Source: Aliivibrio sifiae (GTDB lineage: Bacteria > Pseudomonadota > Gammaproteobacteria > Enterobacterales > Vibrionaceae). From it: a DNA stretch of 64,000 bases. The notes below the pieces were generated by a model. The model searched no databases and had not been told where the DNA came from. It worked only from the letters and a program-made list of their open reading frames with translations. Positions 8,770-17,681 of the stretch are shown one piece after another. Where the stretch lies: assembly GCF_002954715.1 (NCBI RefSeq), contig NZ_MSCP01000001.1:1706118-1770117 (forward strand), in the 5' to 3' direction. Each line of letters begins with the position of its first letter. Position 1 is the first letter of the stretch. The translations under genes and the position numbers were made by a program.

Positions 8770-8927
8770 AATGCAAACTTCCTATTTAACACCTTTAAAA
8801 ACGTTTTCGATCAATATTATCTTAAACGATATTAAGCTGTGTGGCAGTTTCAAATACAAAGTATTTATAGTAATGCTTGAAAAACTCGCAGTGTGGGAAT
8901 GTAAGTGGATGAGTCTATTTTTTGTAG

Positions 8928-8962
8928 CAAATCGAAATAGTGCGACACTGTCGCACGATTTG
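8928..8962. repeat. Nested inverted repeat downstream of the YcxB-like gene
   Basis: The inner arms TGCGACA/TGTCGCA around a single C (8941-8955) are perfect. Outer arms CAAATCG (8928-8934) and CGATTTG (8956-8962) extend the pairing, with a six-base bulge on the left. It lies 35 bases after the stop of the 8997-9491 gene and could end its transcript, but no T-run follows on the minus strand. A protein-binding site is the alternative. Confidence 0.6.
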
Positions 8963-8996
8963 AGTTGTTCAGATTTGTTGTTCGCTGAAATGGGAA

Positions 8997-9491
8997 TTAC
9001 TTTGCTTTTGATATTGTGTGCTGCTCTGCAATGAAAGCGATTTCTTTATCATTTAAGCACGATTTACTGACATATTGACGCTGTTTACCTATATGCAAGA
9101 TAAACCCTAAATCGCTTTGTTCAAGTTGATCAATTTCACTCCATGTGATGCTACGAGTGATTTTAGCGCTTTTATAACTCACTCCTTTAGCGTCAGCCTG
9201 AAACACCACTTTAGTGCCAGAGAGCGAGCTGATTTTTTGTCGCCATAACCACCACGTTCTTTTAAAGTAGATACTAAGCCCCTCAATAATACTCAAAACA
9301 ATAAAGAACCAACCAACATACCCATTAGGTAATAGTTCAAGTTTTAATAAAACCACACCAAAAAGAAGAAATAATATTCCTTTTAAATAGGCTTTTGGAA
9401 ATTTAACAGGATGGCTAGTTTGATCATAACACTCTGCAAAGAAAGTCTTGTCGAGTGTGTATTCTGTGGTGACACTAAAATCTTTAGACAT
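8997..9491 (-). CDS. YcxB-like membrane protein
   Basis: A 164-residue protein with two adjacent membrane helices (about residues 36-55 and 60-76) and a cytosolic C-terminal domain. The stretch ITWSEIDQLEQSDLGFILHI followed by QRQYVSKSCL matches the YcxB-like C-terminal pattern, in which a Trp-Ser motif precedes a beta hairpin and a short 'R.yvPk..l' element. The role of this family is not established; it is found in many bacterial inner membranes. The gene stands alone, and the following 130 bases contain a nested inverted repeat. Confidence 0.65.
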   Translation of the reverse strand: MSKDFSVTTEYTLDKTFFAECYDQTSHPVKFPKAYLKGILFLLFGVVLLKLELLPNGYVGWFFIVLSIIEGLSIYFKRTWWLWRQKISSLSGTKVVFQADAKGVSYKSAKITRSITWSEIDQLEQSDLGFILHIGKQRQYVSKSCLNDKEIAFIAEQHTISKAK

Positions 9492-9657
9492 ATATGGCTA
9501 CTTTACGGTTTTAGGTGAATGAGTATCTTATGTTGCGATATCGCAATTTGGGTATTGTACCGTTTCTCGTGCTTTTCTACACTCAAATGTATCTTGAAGT
9601 CTCTTAGGTATATAGAATCAGCCCAATCAAAATCAGTGAACTCTATAGGGAAATAAA

Positions 9658-10320
9658 ATGGCATATGAAGTACTAGATGTCAGCCAGTGGGCGCGAGCAC
9701 AACACTTGAAATTCTATCAAGGCTTTAGTCACCCTTGGTATAACATCTGCTCTAATATCGACGTAACGGCGCTGCACCAATATTGTAAGCAGCACAATCA
9801 CCGTTTCTTTCACGCTTATCTTTACCTAACTCAGCAAGCACTAAATAAATGTGAACCGATGAGCTATCGCCTTGTAGGGGAAGAAGTACGTATTTACTCG
9901 CCTATGTGTGTCAGTGTCGCGCTGCTCGCCGATGATAATACGGTACGCTTTTGCGATTTAGACCATGAGCCTACGTTTTCTGACTTTACCATCAGTGCAG
10001 CAAAATCCGAGACTAGGATTAAGAACACGCCTTTTATCGTAGAGCAATTTATTGGCCAAGAAATGAAGCAGAACACGATTCATTTAACTGTATTGCCATG
10101 GGTCGATTTCACCAGCATGACTCATGCTAGAGACGTTAACTTCCCAGATAGTGTGCCGAAAATGGCATTTGGGAAATTAGTTCAACAAGGTGAGCAATGG
10201 CGTATGCCGTTATCCATTGAAGTTCATCATGGTTTGATGGATGGCTTGCATATGGGGCAATTCATACAAGTATTACAAGCGATGTTTGATAACCCATCAC
10301 AGCTTGAACAATCAAAATAG
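9658..10320 (+). CDS. Type A chloramphenicol acetyltransferase-like protein
   Basis: A 220-residue protein of the CatA trimeric acetyltransferase family, close to the usual 213-220. The catalytic motif is HHGLMDG (190-196), giving His191 as the general base and Asp195 as the structural acid. The DFTSMTHA segment (150-157) corresponds to the family's conserved FTS region around the substrate Ser. Family members transfer acetyl from acetyl-CoA to the 3-hydroxyl of chloramphenicol; environmental homologues may prefer other substrates. No mobile element or other resistance gene lies nearby, and an ordinary single-gene context suggests a resident vibrio gene rather than recent transfer. A GGGAAA purine run (9650-9655) precedes the ATG. 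Confidence 0.88.
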   Translation: MAYEVLDVSQWARAQHLKFYQGFSHPWYNICSNIDVTALHQYCKQHNHRFFHAYLYLTQQALNKCEPMSYRLVGEEVRIYSPMCVSVALLADDNTVRFCDLDHEPTFSDFTISAAKSETRIKNTPFIVEQFIGQEMKQNTIHLTVLPWVDFTSMTHARDVNFPDSVPKMAFGKLVQQGEQWRMPLSIEVHHGLMDGLHMGQFIQVLQAMFDNPSQLEQSK

Positions 10321-10338
10321 GATTCATCTTTCTACTGA

Positions 10339-10360
10339 GACGAGCGGTCTTACGCTCGTC
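10339..10360. terminator. Hairpin after the cat-like gene
   Basis: A perfect 8-bp GC-rich stem GACGAGCG/CGCTCGTC with a six-base loop lies 19 bases after the stop. There is no T-run, so it may terminate weakly or protect the 3' end. The rest of 10361-10588 is AT-rich and presumably holds the promoter of the next gene. Confidence 0.5.
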
Positions 10361-10588
10361 AAAATACCAAGTTCCATTTGATTACTCTCCCCCAAGCTCA
10401 ACTTTAAATAAAGATATTCAAATCACATCATTCCGTTAATCATAAATATTCTTATATCCCTCTTACGATAATAACAAAATATTATTATTTAAATAAAATT
10501 TGATAATTTCACGTAATCTGCATTCTTACCTATACTCTCCTACATCGAAACAACATAACGAATTAATAAAACGTATTTGGAGCACATT

Positions 10589-11074
10589 ATGAAAATGAAT
10601 CACGTTGGTATCATGGTTGGCAATATGGATAAAGCTGTTGAATTCTACACTAAAGCGTTAGGCCTTGAGATTGTAATGGGCAATACCAAAGTTACAGAGG
10701 AACGTGAAACTGCAATTGGCCGTATGTGTATTGCTGTTTTTGGTGAAGGCTTTAAAGGGTTTAACATTGCGCATTTATTAACTAAAGATGGCATTGGCTT
10801 TGAATTATTTGAAATGAAAGAGCGTCAAGAACGTCATAACGTAGATTTTTCTCGTATCGGGATTTTCCACTTTTGTCTTCAAACCGATGACTTTCATGGT
10901 GTAATTAAGCGCACAGAAGAATTTGGTGGCAAGGTACGTATGGATATCATGCGTTACCACCCAGAAGATGATAACAATACAAGCCAAATGGTTTACCTAG
11001 AAGACCCGTTTGGTAACTTATTTGAGCTTTATTCTCATACATATGAAGAAACATACGCTGCCGATTACGAGTAA
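10589..11074 (+). CDS. VOC-family (glyoxalase-like) protein
   Basis: A 161-residue protein of the vicinal oxygen chelate superfamily. I start at the ATG at 10589, which has GGAG six bases upstream, rather than the in-frame TTG at 10577. The N-terminal beta strand NHVGIMV supplies a likely metal-binding His. FELFEM (Glu), FHFCLQ (His) and NLFELYSH (Glu) give the other three ligands of the usual two-module metal site. Members include glyoxalase I, epimerases and dioxygenases. The whole catalytic site is present, but the substrate cannot be read from the sequence. The gene is monocistronic and ends at a strong terminator. Confidence 0.85.
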   Translation: MKMNHVGIMVGNMDKAVEFYTKALGLEIVMGNTKVTEERETAIGRMCIAVFGEGFKGFNIAHLLTKDGIGFELFEMKERQERHNVDFSRIGIFHFCLQTDDFHGVIKRTEEFGGKVRMDIMRYHPEDDNNTSQMVYLEDPFGNLFELYSHTYEETYAADYE

Positions 11075-11100
11075 TCAAACTCTAGCAAAAGCGGTATTAA

Positions 11101-11134
11101 AAAAGGATTGGTAGAAATACCAATCCTTTTTTTG
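11101..11134 (+). terminator. Strong rho-independent terminator after VOC gene
   Basis: AAAAGGATTGGTA pairs with TACCAATCCTTTT around a GAAA loop and runs into seven T residues. It starts 27 bases after the VOC stop. Confidence 0.92.
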
Positions 11135-11222
11135 TGTGAGCAATTGAATGTTTAATAAGTCTGCTATTATTTAATTTATAGTAAGTGCTAAATCACAACT
11201 TAGCACATTACGATTATTCGTA

Positions 11223-12755
11223 TCATAGGTATTTCTCTATTGGCAATAACTGCAAAAATTGGGATTCAAAACGCTCCCATCGCCCTGTTTCTGGCTCGTC
11301 TTCCCAACTTTTATCACCTGAATACCAACGGACTTCGTTCTCTTGCAGCTTTAAATGCCAACTGTTCTTTTCATCCATCGCTTTTTCTATATCGCTCGCA
11401 AGACGCTCTGCTATCTTTTGATTTTCAATAATTAAAATTGATTCGGTATTAAGATAAGTCGATCGTAAATTGAAATTAAAAGAGCTGATACTCGCTATTC
11501 GATCATCAAAAACCGCAGACTTTGCATGGAGACCATAAGCAATAGTTGGGGCACATTTAGACACGTTACGGGTCGATTCTTCACACAATTCAGTTTCTGG
11601 TTTTAATTCATATAACTGAATACCATGCTCAAGCATATCTTTACGGCGACCTGCATAACCTGAATGGTTAGTGGTTAAATCGTTCGATGCCATTGAGTTA
11701 GTTAGCGCTTTTATCTCAACACCGTTATTAACCAGTTCTTGCCACCCTTCTAATTGGGCATCATCAAAAATTAAATACGCCGATTCTAATAAGACCTCTT
11801 TATCTGATTCACTGGCTAATTTCGCGAGCGCTTTCGCCGTTGCTTTTGGCTCACTGGTGTTATCTTTATCTAAAGGAACAGGTCGATCAGACACAAAATG
11901 TGCATTCACCCAAGTCATTTTTGCTGTTAACTCTTCTAAGAACTGATAGGCGATTTCATTGCCCTCAGGTAACGCTGGATAATTTGTGTAAATTGGCGCT
12001 GCTATCTCATCTAATACGGGTTGTTCTGGTGATGTTACCTCACCCAATAAATCAACAGGGTAAGACCAAGTGCTGTCCCAATATTGAATAAAGCTCGTTT
12101 GAATATCGGCCACCACAGAGCCTGTTACTAACACATCACGATCACGAAAATTAATGTCATCAGAGAGATCAAAATACTCATCGCCAATATTGCGCCCACC
12201 GACAACCGAAAAAGCACCATCAACAGTAAATGATTTATTGTGCATACGTCGATTTAGGCGAGAAAAGTCCCCTAAGAAGTTCACCCATTTGGTTACTCCA
12301 CGACGGGTTGGAATGGGGTTAAATACACGGATCTCGACTTGAGGATGAGAGTTAAGCGCAATCAAAAGATCTTCACGCTCATTTAAGTTGATGTCATCAA
12401 GCATAACGCGAACTTTTACGCCGCGATCAGCCGCTGCTAATAAACGACTCGCAAGATAATGACCGGATGCATCTGAGTTCCAAATGTAATATTGGATATC
12501 TATGGTGTGTTCAGCAGTTTCAATTAATGCTAATCGCTGAGCAAGCGCATCCCACCCTGCATCTTGTATCAAAACAGCACTGGTTTCTTTTGTTGTTTTC
12601 TGAGGTAACGATGTGTCTCTCAACTCAGATAAGCGACTTGTTAATGGCGTAACAACTGGCTCATTAGCGTGCTCAACCAGATCAGGAAGTGAACCACACC
12701 CTGAAAGAATGGCGACGAAAAATAGCGTGATATTAATGCGTTGAAGCACTGACAT
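11223..12755 (-). CDS. Phospholipase D-family lipoprotein (cardiolipin synthase C-like)
   Basis: A 510-residue protein with a lipoprotein signal ending LSGC, making Cys20 the likely lipidated residue. It has two HKD motifs: HNKSFTVD (172-179) and HAKSAVFDD (410-418), each followed by the usual GGRN or SFN segment. This two-motif layout is shared by cardiolipin synthases and other phosphatidyl transferases. The closest match I can suggest is the YmdC/ClsC type, which joins phosphatidylglycerol and phosphatidylethanolamine, but ClsC normally works with YmdB and no partner is visible. A secreted-type phospholipase is the alternative. It is divergently arranged with radD across about 130 bases. 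Confidence 0.85.
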   Translation of the reverse strand: MSVLQRINITLFFVAILSGCGSLPDLVEHANEPVVTPLTSRLSELRDTSLPQKTTKETSAVLIQDAGWDALAQRLALIETAEHTIDIQYYIWNSDASGHYLASRLLAAADRGVKVRVMLDDINLNEREDLLIALNSHPQVEIRVFNPIPTRRGVTKWVNFLGDFSRLNRRMHNKSFTVDGAFSVVGGRNIGDEYFDLSDDINFRDRDVLVTGSVVADIQTSFIQYWDSTWSYPVDLLGEVTSPEQPVLDEIAAPIYTNYPALPEGNEIAYQFLEELTAKMTWVNAHFVSDRPVPLDKDNTSEPKATAKALAKLASESDKEVLLESAYLIFDDAQLEGWQELVNNGVEIKALTNSMASNDLTTNHSGYAGRRKDMLEHGIQLYELKPETELCEESTRNVSKCAPTIAYGLHAKSAVFDDRIASISSFNFNLRSTYLNTESILIIENQKIAERLASDIEKAMDEKNSWHLKLQENEVRWYSGDKSWEDEPETGRWERFESQFLQLLPIEKYL

Positions 12756-12888
12756 TTATTAAACTTCCTTTTTTAACGTGGAATAATCAATCCTGATTTT
12801 ATCTATTTTAATATTAGCAAGAAAACAAAGAGTAATCTTTTATATTCTGATATGATTCACGCTTACCTCAACCACTGTGTTTATATCC

Positions 12889-14613
12889 ATGTATACGTTA
12901 CGCCCTTATCAGCAAGATTCAGTGAAAGCCGTTATTCATTATTTCCGAAAGCACACCTCTCCGGCAGTGTTGGTGCTGCCTACTGGAGCAGGAAAAAGTT
13001 TGGTTATTGCGGAGCTGGCTCGTATTGCTAAAGGTCGCGTATTGGTATTAGCTCACGTTAAAGAATTGGTTGAACAAAACCATGAAAAATACGAAGGGTA
13101 TGGTGAAGAGGCCTCTATTTTCTCTGCTGGTTTAGGTCGTAAAGAAAACGATAAAAAAGTGGTATTTGCTTCGGTGCAATCAGTGGTTAGAAACCTTGAT
13201 TCGTTTAAAGACCAATTTTCATTATTAGTCATAGATGAATGTCACCGAGTGCCAGATAACAAGGACACCAGTTATCGTAAAGTCATTGAGCACCTACAAG
13301 CTCAAAACTCTGGCATTAAGGTTCTTGGATTAACGGCAACGCCTTATCGCTTAGGCATGGGATGGATTTATCAGTACCACACTCGTGGACAAGTCAAAAC
13401 CGACACGCCTCGTTTTTTCCGTGATTGCATTTTTGAATTGCCTATTCAGTACTTATTAGATGAAGGTTTTTTGACCCCAGCAAAACTGTTAGATGCCCCA
13501 GTATTAAGTTACGACTTTTCGCAATTAAAGCCTGCTTCTACTGGCAAATACAAAGAATCAGAATTGGATTTGGTGATCGAAGAGTCCAAGCGTGCGACGC
13601 CACAAATCGTGCAACAAATAGTGGAATACGCAAAAGACAGAAAAGGCGTGATGATATTTGCAGCAACGGTTCGTCATGCTCAAGAAATATTGTCACTACT
13701 GCCACCAGATCAATCCGAATTGGTGATTGGCGATACGAAAGTGATTGAACGTGATGCCATCATTCAACGCTTCAAGAAACAACAAACCAAATTTTTAGTT
13801 AATGTCTCAGTATTAACCACCGGCTTTGATGCGCCTCATGTTGATCTTATTGCTATTTTACGTCCAACCGAATCGGTCAGTTTATACCAACAAATCATTG
13901 GTCGAGGACTGCGCTTAGCGGAAGGGAAAACGGAATGTACCATCTTGGATTACGCAGGCAATTGCTACGATCTCTATCAACCTGAAGTGGGAGATCCTAA
14001 ACCCGACAGTAACAGCGAAATTATTACTATTCCCTGCCCTGCTTGCGGTTTTAATAATAACTTCTGGGGCAAATTAGACAGTAATGGCTTTTTACTTGAG
14101 CATTTTGGTCGTCGTTGCCAAGGCTATTTTGAAGATGATGAAGGGACTCGTGAAGAGTGTGGTTATCGCTTTAGAGCCAAATATTGTAACGAGTGTGGCG
14201 CAGACAATGATATTGCTGCACGTATCTGTCATGAATGCGATGCGATCTTAGTTGATCCAGATAAAAAGCTAAAAGAAGCGCTTAAATTAAAAGACGCTCG
14301 AATTCTCAACTGTATTGATTTGACACTTACAGCAGGAAAAAACCAATTCGATAAGCCACAAATTAAAGTTACCTATATAGGCGATGATGATTCTGAGCTG
14401 CATGAAGTGTGGCAAATGACGACTAAAAAACAGAAACAATTATTTTTGAATCACTTTGTTCGTCCCCATTTGGTTGATAGACATCGTCCATTTGAAGAAA
14501 CAACCGCAATTAAAATCGCGAATAACCAACACCGTTTTCGCCCACCGAGTTTTGTGATTGCGCGTAAACAAGGTAAGTTTTGGTCGATTCGCGATAAGAT
14601 CTTTGAAGAGTAA
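12889..14613 (+). CDS. radD: DNA repair helicase RadD (YejH)
   Basis: A 574-residue superfamily 2 helicase-like ATPase. The start MYTLRPYQQD at the ATG at 12889 matches the E. coli protein better than the GTG at 12877. Motifs are Walker A LPTGAGKS, DEAH-box VIDECHR, motif III GLTATPYRLGMGW and motif VI QIIGRGLRLAEGK. The C-terminal part has a cysteine-rich zinc-finger region with CPACGF, CNECGAD and CHECDA. In E. coli RadD helps process recombination intermediates and stimulates RecA strand exchange; it interacts with SSB. Length is close to E. coli's 586. No gene partner is in the same operon. Confidence 0.95.
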   Translation: MYTLRPYQQDSVKAVIHYFRKHTSPAVLVLPTGAGKSLVIAELARIAKGRVLVLAHVKELVEQNHEKYEGYGEEASIFSAGLGRKENDKKVVFASVQSVVRNLDSFKDQFSLLVIDECHRVPDNKDTSYRKVIEHLQAQNSGIKVLGLTATPYRLGMGWIYQYHTRGQVKTDTPRFFRDCIFELPIQYLLDEGFLTPAKLLDAPVLSYDFSQLKPASTGKYKESELDLVIEESKRATPQIVQQIVEYAKDRKGVMIFAATVRHAQEILSLLPPDQSELVIGDTKVIERDAIIQRFKKQQTKFLVNVSVLTTGFDAPHVDLIAILRPTESVSLYQQIIGRGLRLAEGKTECTILDYAGNCYDLYQPEVGDPKPDSNSEIITIPCPACGFNNNFWGKLDSNGFLLEHFGRRCQGYFEDDEGTREECGYRFRAKYCNECGADNDIAARICHECDAILVDPDKKLKEALKLKDARILNCIDLTLTAGKNQFDKPQIKVTYIGDDDSELHEVWQMTTKKQKQLFLNHFVRPHLVDRHRPFEETTAIKIANNQHRFRPPSFVIARKQGKFWSIRDKIFEE

Positions 14614-14647
14614 TCTGTTTATAAAGTCATCCGCTTGTAAAACACGA

Positions 14648-15073
14648 TTACCACAGCGAACGATAATTCATGTGACAAGAGCGGCACTGCGAAAAAGCCT
14701 TATCAAGCGCAGCGCGTGCTGCCTCTTCATCTTGCTCAACTGCGGCTTCGCTAATTAGCATGAATTGCTGAGATAGCGTATCAAACTTGCCCTCAAACTC
14801 TGCTTTTTGAACCCAAATTTTAGTCCGTGCTCGGCTGTTGTCTGCGCTTCCTTCTGGAAACAGGGTTTTCTGCTCTTCTACTGTTAAATGCGCACTTTGG
14901 GCTAATGGCATAATTCGATCCCAATCTATCGCTTCTTTATCAAACGCGTCATCGAGTAAATCGACAGTTGCATCAAGGTGTTGGAAATTATCTTGACGAG
15001 TTTCTATCTCTTGAGAGTAATCAGCGGCAATCACTGAAAAAGAAAATAACGTAACTATTCCTATTTTTTTCAT
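14648..15073 (-). CDS. Cytochrome c' family protein
   Basis: A 141-residue periplasmic protein with an N-terminal signal peptide (MKKIGIVTLFSFSVIAA, probable cleavage after Ala). A single haem-binding CRSCH lies only seven residues from the C-terminus, the hallmark of the four-helix cytochrome c'/c-556 family. The preceding ARAALDKAFSQ helix fits this fold. Family members bind NO or act as small electron carriers. It is convergent with radD and stands alone; no haem partner gene is adjacent. Function beyond haem binding is inferred. Confidence 0.88.
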   Translation of the reverse strand: MKKIGIVTLFSFSVIAADYSQEIETRQDNFQHLDATVDLLDDAFDKEAIDWDRIMPLAQSAHLTVEEQKTLFPEGSADNSRARTKIWVQKAEFEGKFDTLSQQFMLISEAAVEQDEEAARAALDKAFSQCRSCHMNYRSLW

Positions 15074-15210
15074 CTTTGATTCCTTTCATTATCGATAAAT
15101 TAGTATTGGTTATTCCATTTTTAACCATCAGATCTCTACATTATCAAAATCCCCTTAAAAACACACTAAAATAGGTTGTTAGATAAATAATGGGGTGGTA
15201 CTATTCGCGC

Positions 15211-15226
15211 TCGTTTTTCGAAACGA
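15211..15226 (+). promoter_or_regulatory. Leader hairpin before rplY
   Basis: TCGTTT and AAACGA form a perfect 6-bp stem around TTCG, 70 bases before the rplY start. E. coli rplY is autogenously repressed through its 5' leader, so a similar role is possible. I cannot show that this hairpin is the equivalent element. Confidence 0.4.
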
Positions 15227-15295
15227 AAAGTCTGTTAAGTTAGGTCGCTAAGCTTAATGGCATTTTTTTATTTTACTATTTTGAGAGTAAAGACT

Positions 15296-15574
15296 ATGAA
15301 ATTTGAAGCAGTAGTACGTACTGAACAAGGTAAGGGTGCGAGCCGCCGCCTTCGTCACGCTGGTAAATTCCCTGCAATCGTTTACGGTGGCACAGAAGCT
15401 CCAGTATCAATCGAACTAATCCACAGTGATATCATCAACCAAATGGATAAGCCTGAATTTTACGAAGCAATTGAGCTAGTAATCGATGGCGCTACTGTTA
15501 AGGTTAAACCGCAAGACGTTCAACGTCACGCGTTTAAGCCTAAAGTTGAGCACATGGACTTCATCCGCATCTAA
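15296..15574 (+). CDS. rplY: 50S ribosomal protein L25
   Basis: A 92-residue protein starting [20 protein letters not shown], the single-domain L25 form found in enteric bacteria and vibrios. L25 binds the 5S rRNA loop E region of the large subunit. The typical [10 protein letters not shown] motif is present. I place the start at the ATG at 15296, which has GAGAGTAAAG just upstream; the longer frame beginning at 15257 would add 13 hydrophobic residues not seen in the family. Monocistronic, with a leader of unknown structure and a terminator downstream. Confidence 0.97.
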   Translation: MKFEAVVRTEQGKGASRRLRHAGKFPAIVYGGTEAPVSIELIHSDIINQMDKPEFYEAIELVIDGATVKVKPQDVQRHAFKPKVEHMDFIRI

Positions 15575-15639
15575 TTCGAGTCTGTTTTACTCTTTTGCAT
15601 TATGTTATTTCTTTCTTACCAATTGAAATAACAACCCCT

Positions 15640-15674
15640 TTAAAGCCCTGATATTACCAGTATCGGGGCTTTAA
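15640..15674 (+). terminator. rplY terminator
   Basis: TTAAAGCCCTGATA and TATCGGGGCTTTAA form a 14-position stem with one wobble around a seven-base loop, about 65 bases after rplY. The T-run is short (TTTAAT). The remaining bases to 15877 hold the promoter area of the next gene. Confidence 0.75.
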
Positions 15675-15798
15675 TCTATCTGACGCACTCAATTATAGAC
15701 CCTCCTAATATTCTTCTACTTAAAAACTAAGATCCCCTTCTCATTTTGTATTCTAATTTATAAGACAACAGTAATTGGACAGTGTTTTTTACTTTTTA

Positions 15799-15829
15799 CT
15801 GACAATATTGGGTTATTCTCTTCTATACT
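15799..15829 (+). promoter_or_regulatory. Possible promoter for META-domain lipoprotein
   Basis: CTGACA (15799-15804) and TATACT (15824-15829) are separated by 19 bases, which is longer than ideal. It is the best -35/-10 candidate in the 303-base gap between rplY and the lipoprotein gene, giving a leader of about 40 bases. Confidence 0.35.
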
Positions 15830-15877
15830 TCTGTGTATTAAAAAAAGTTAAACTTCATAAACCAGTTAGGAGTTAAA

Positions 15878-16324
15878 ATGAAAAAATTATTAGTGGCTGT
15901 ATCTCTACCTGTATTAATGGCTGCATGTGCAAGCAATGGTGATAACCTAATGGCTGACACTCAAGTTTCTGCTGACATGCTTCAACACCACAACTGGCAG
16001 TTAACGCAAGTTGATGGTAAAGACATAGCCACTCCTGAAAAAATGGAAGCTCCTCGTCTTGAAATTGGCGAAAAAATGACAGCAAACGGTAACGCTGGCT
16101 GTAACAACTTCTTTGGCCAAGGCGAGCTAAATAAAGAAGGTCAATTCCGCATTGAGAAAATGGGAATGACAATGAAAATGTGTATGGGTGATGTGATGAC
16201 GACTGAACAAGCTGTATCAAGCACACTGTCTACATGGAGCGACATTACGCTTACTAAAGAGAACTTGATCCTTCAAGGTCAAGACCATGAGTTAACTTTC
16301 ACATTGCGTGATTGGGTTAACTAA
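15878..16324 (+). CDS. META-domain lipoprotein (HslJ-like)
   Basis: A 148-residue lipoprotein with signal peptide MKKLLVAVSLPVLMAAC, lipidated Cys17. The mature part has a META/HslJ-like domain: HNWQLTQVDGK near residue 38, then NGNAGCNNFFGQGEL and a Met-rich stretch GMTMKMCMGDVMTTEQ. The family is a small beta-barrel fold; in E. coli HslJ is heat-inducible and linked to novobiocin resistance, but its biochemical role is unclear. An AGGAG ribosome site precedes the ATG. It is convergent with the APE operon and shares a bidirectional terminator with it. Confidence 0.88.
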   Translation: MKKLLVAVSLPVLMAACASNGDNLMADTQVSADMLQHHNWQLTQVDGKDIATPEKMEAPRLEIGEKMTANGNAGCNNFFGQGELNKEGQFRIEKMGMTMKMCMGDVMTTEQAVSSTLSTWSDITLTKENLILQGQDHELTFTLRDWVN

Positions 16325-16371
16325 TCCAGCTATCTAGCTGTTGATCTTCAATCTAACCAATCTGAAGATAT

Positions 16372-16405
16372 AAAAAAACCGGTGAATTCCCCTCACCGGT
16401 TTTTT
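16372..16405. terminator. Bidirectional terminator between the lipoprotein and the ape operon
   Basis: AAAAAACCGGTGA pairs perfectly with TCACCGGTTTTTT across a seven-base loop. The flanking A and T runs make it work in both directions, ending both the plus-strand lipoprotein gene and the long minus-strand ape operon. Confidence 0.93.
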
Positions 16406-16445
16406 ACTATCTGCTACTTATGAACCGATAAATTAGAAAATAAAA

Positions 16446-17681
16446 CTACGCTTCAGTCCAACGCTTAAAGATAAGTGATGTGTTTATTCCACCAAACGCA
16501 AAGTTATTGCTCATGATGTAATTACAATCAATCTCACGCCCTGTTCCTGTAATGTAATCTAGTTTACCACAGCGCTCATCGACGTTATTTAAGTTCAGTG
16601 TTGGGCTAAACCAATTGTTACGCATCATCTCGATCGATAACCACGCCTCAATCGCTCCACAAGCACCAAGTGTATGACCAAAGTAGGATTTCAATGAACT
16701 GATTGGCATTGATGAGCCAAATACGTTTTCTGTTGCTGTACTCTCTGCAATATCACCACGCTCAGTTGCTGTGCCGTGAGCTGATACATATCCAATTTGC
16801 TCTGGAGATAGGTTCGCATCTTTTAGTGACATTTCCATACATAATTGCATGGTTTCCATTTGAGGTTGTGTTACATGAGCCGCATCGCAGTTACTTGCAA
16901 AGCCAATCAATTCAGCATAAATCGTCGCACCACGTGCTTTTGCGTGTTCGTACTCTTCAAGTACTAATGCACCTGCGCCTTCACCAATAACTAGACCATC
17001 TCGGTCTTGATCGTATGGACTCGGCGAAGTTTTAGGTTCATCATTTTTTAAGCTCGTTGCAAATAAGGTATCAAATACGGCTGATTCTGTTGGGCAAAGC
17101 TCTTCTGCACCACCGGCAACCATTGCGGTTTGATAACCGTGCTTGATCGCTTCATAAGCATAACCAATGGCTTGGCTTCCTGAAGTACACGCACTGCTTG
17201 TTGGAATAACACGACCACGTAAACCAAAGAATAAACCGACATTTACTGCTGCGGTATGAGGCATCATTTTTACATAGGTTGTAGCCGTGATCGCTTTAGT
17301 GCTTTTCTCACTTAACATAACGCCAAAAGCGCCTACCGCATCAGTAGAGCCTGTAGATGAACCAAAGGCGATACCTGTTTGGCCGTTTGTTAGAACATCA
17401 TTACCAATCAAACCACTTTGTTCTAACGCCTGTTCAGAAGCAACAGTAGATAATAATGAGACTCGCCCCATTGAACGAATTCTCTTACGGGTATAATGCT
17501 TTGGTAGAGTAAAGTCATCAATTGGTGCGGCAAGCTTAGTGTTAAGACCATCATAAACTTCAAAGCTTGGCATATATTGAGTGGCATTTTCACACTTACG
17601 CAGATTTTCGCCTACGGTGTTCCAATCGCTGCCTAAGGCTGTTACGCCTGACATGCCTGTTACCACAACACGACGATTCAT
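16446..17681 (-). CDS. apeR: APE ketosynthase ApeR
   Basis: A 411-residue FabF-type beta-ketoacyl-ACP synthase with the full Cys-His-His triad: Cys165 in SSACTSGSQ, His302 in VSAHGTATE, His336 in YFGHTLGACG. In the studied Xenorhabdus pathway ApeR pairs with ApeO as a second ketosynthase complex in the type II PKS that builds the polyene chain. It is the last gene of the operon and overlaps apeQ by four bases. A fatty-acid synthase duty is unlikely because the gene sits inside a complete APE cluster with dedicated ACPs, KR and dehydratases. Confidence 0.93.
   Translation of the reverse strand: MNRRVVVTGMSGVTALGSDWNTVGENLRKCENATQYMPSFEVYDGLNTKLAAPIDDFTLPKHYTRKRIRSMGRVSLLSTVASEQALEQSGLIGNDVLTNGQTGIAFGSSTGSTDAVGAFGVMLSEKSTKAITATTYVKMMPHTAAVNVGLFFGLRGRVIPTSSACTSGSQAIGYAYEAIKHGYQTAMVAGGAEELCPTESAVFDTLFATSLKNDEPKTSPSPYDQDRDGLVIGEGAGALVLEEYEHAKARGATIYAELIGFASNCDAAHVTQPQMETMQLCMEMSLKDANLSPEQIGYVSAHGTATERGDIAESTATENVFGSSMPISSLKSYFGHTLGACGAIEAWLSIEMMRNNWFSPTLNLNNVDERCGKLDYITGTGREIDCNYIMSNNFAFGGINTSLIFKRWTEA

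Noticed and set aside
8771-9034. An 87-residue plus-strand frame
   Set aside because: It overlaps the end of the 8997-9491 gene and the nested inverted repeat, has odd composition, and resembles no protein family I know.
9658-10320. Recently acquired resistance gene
   Set aside because: The acetyltransferase has composition like its neighbours and no integron, transposon or attachment site beside it.
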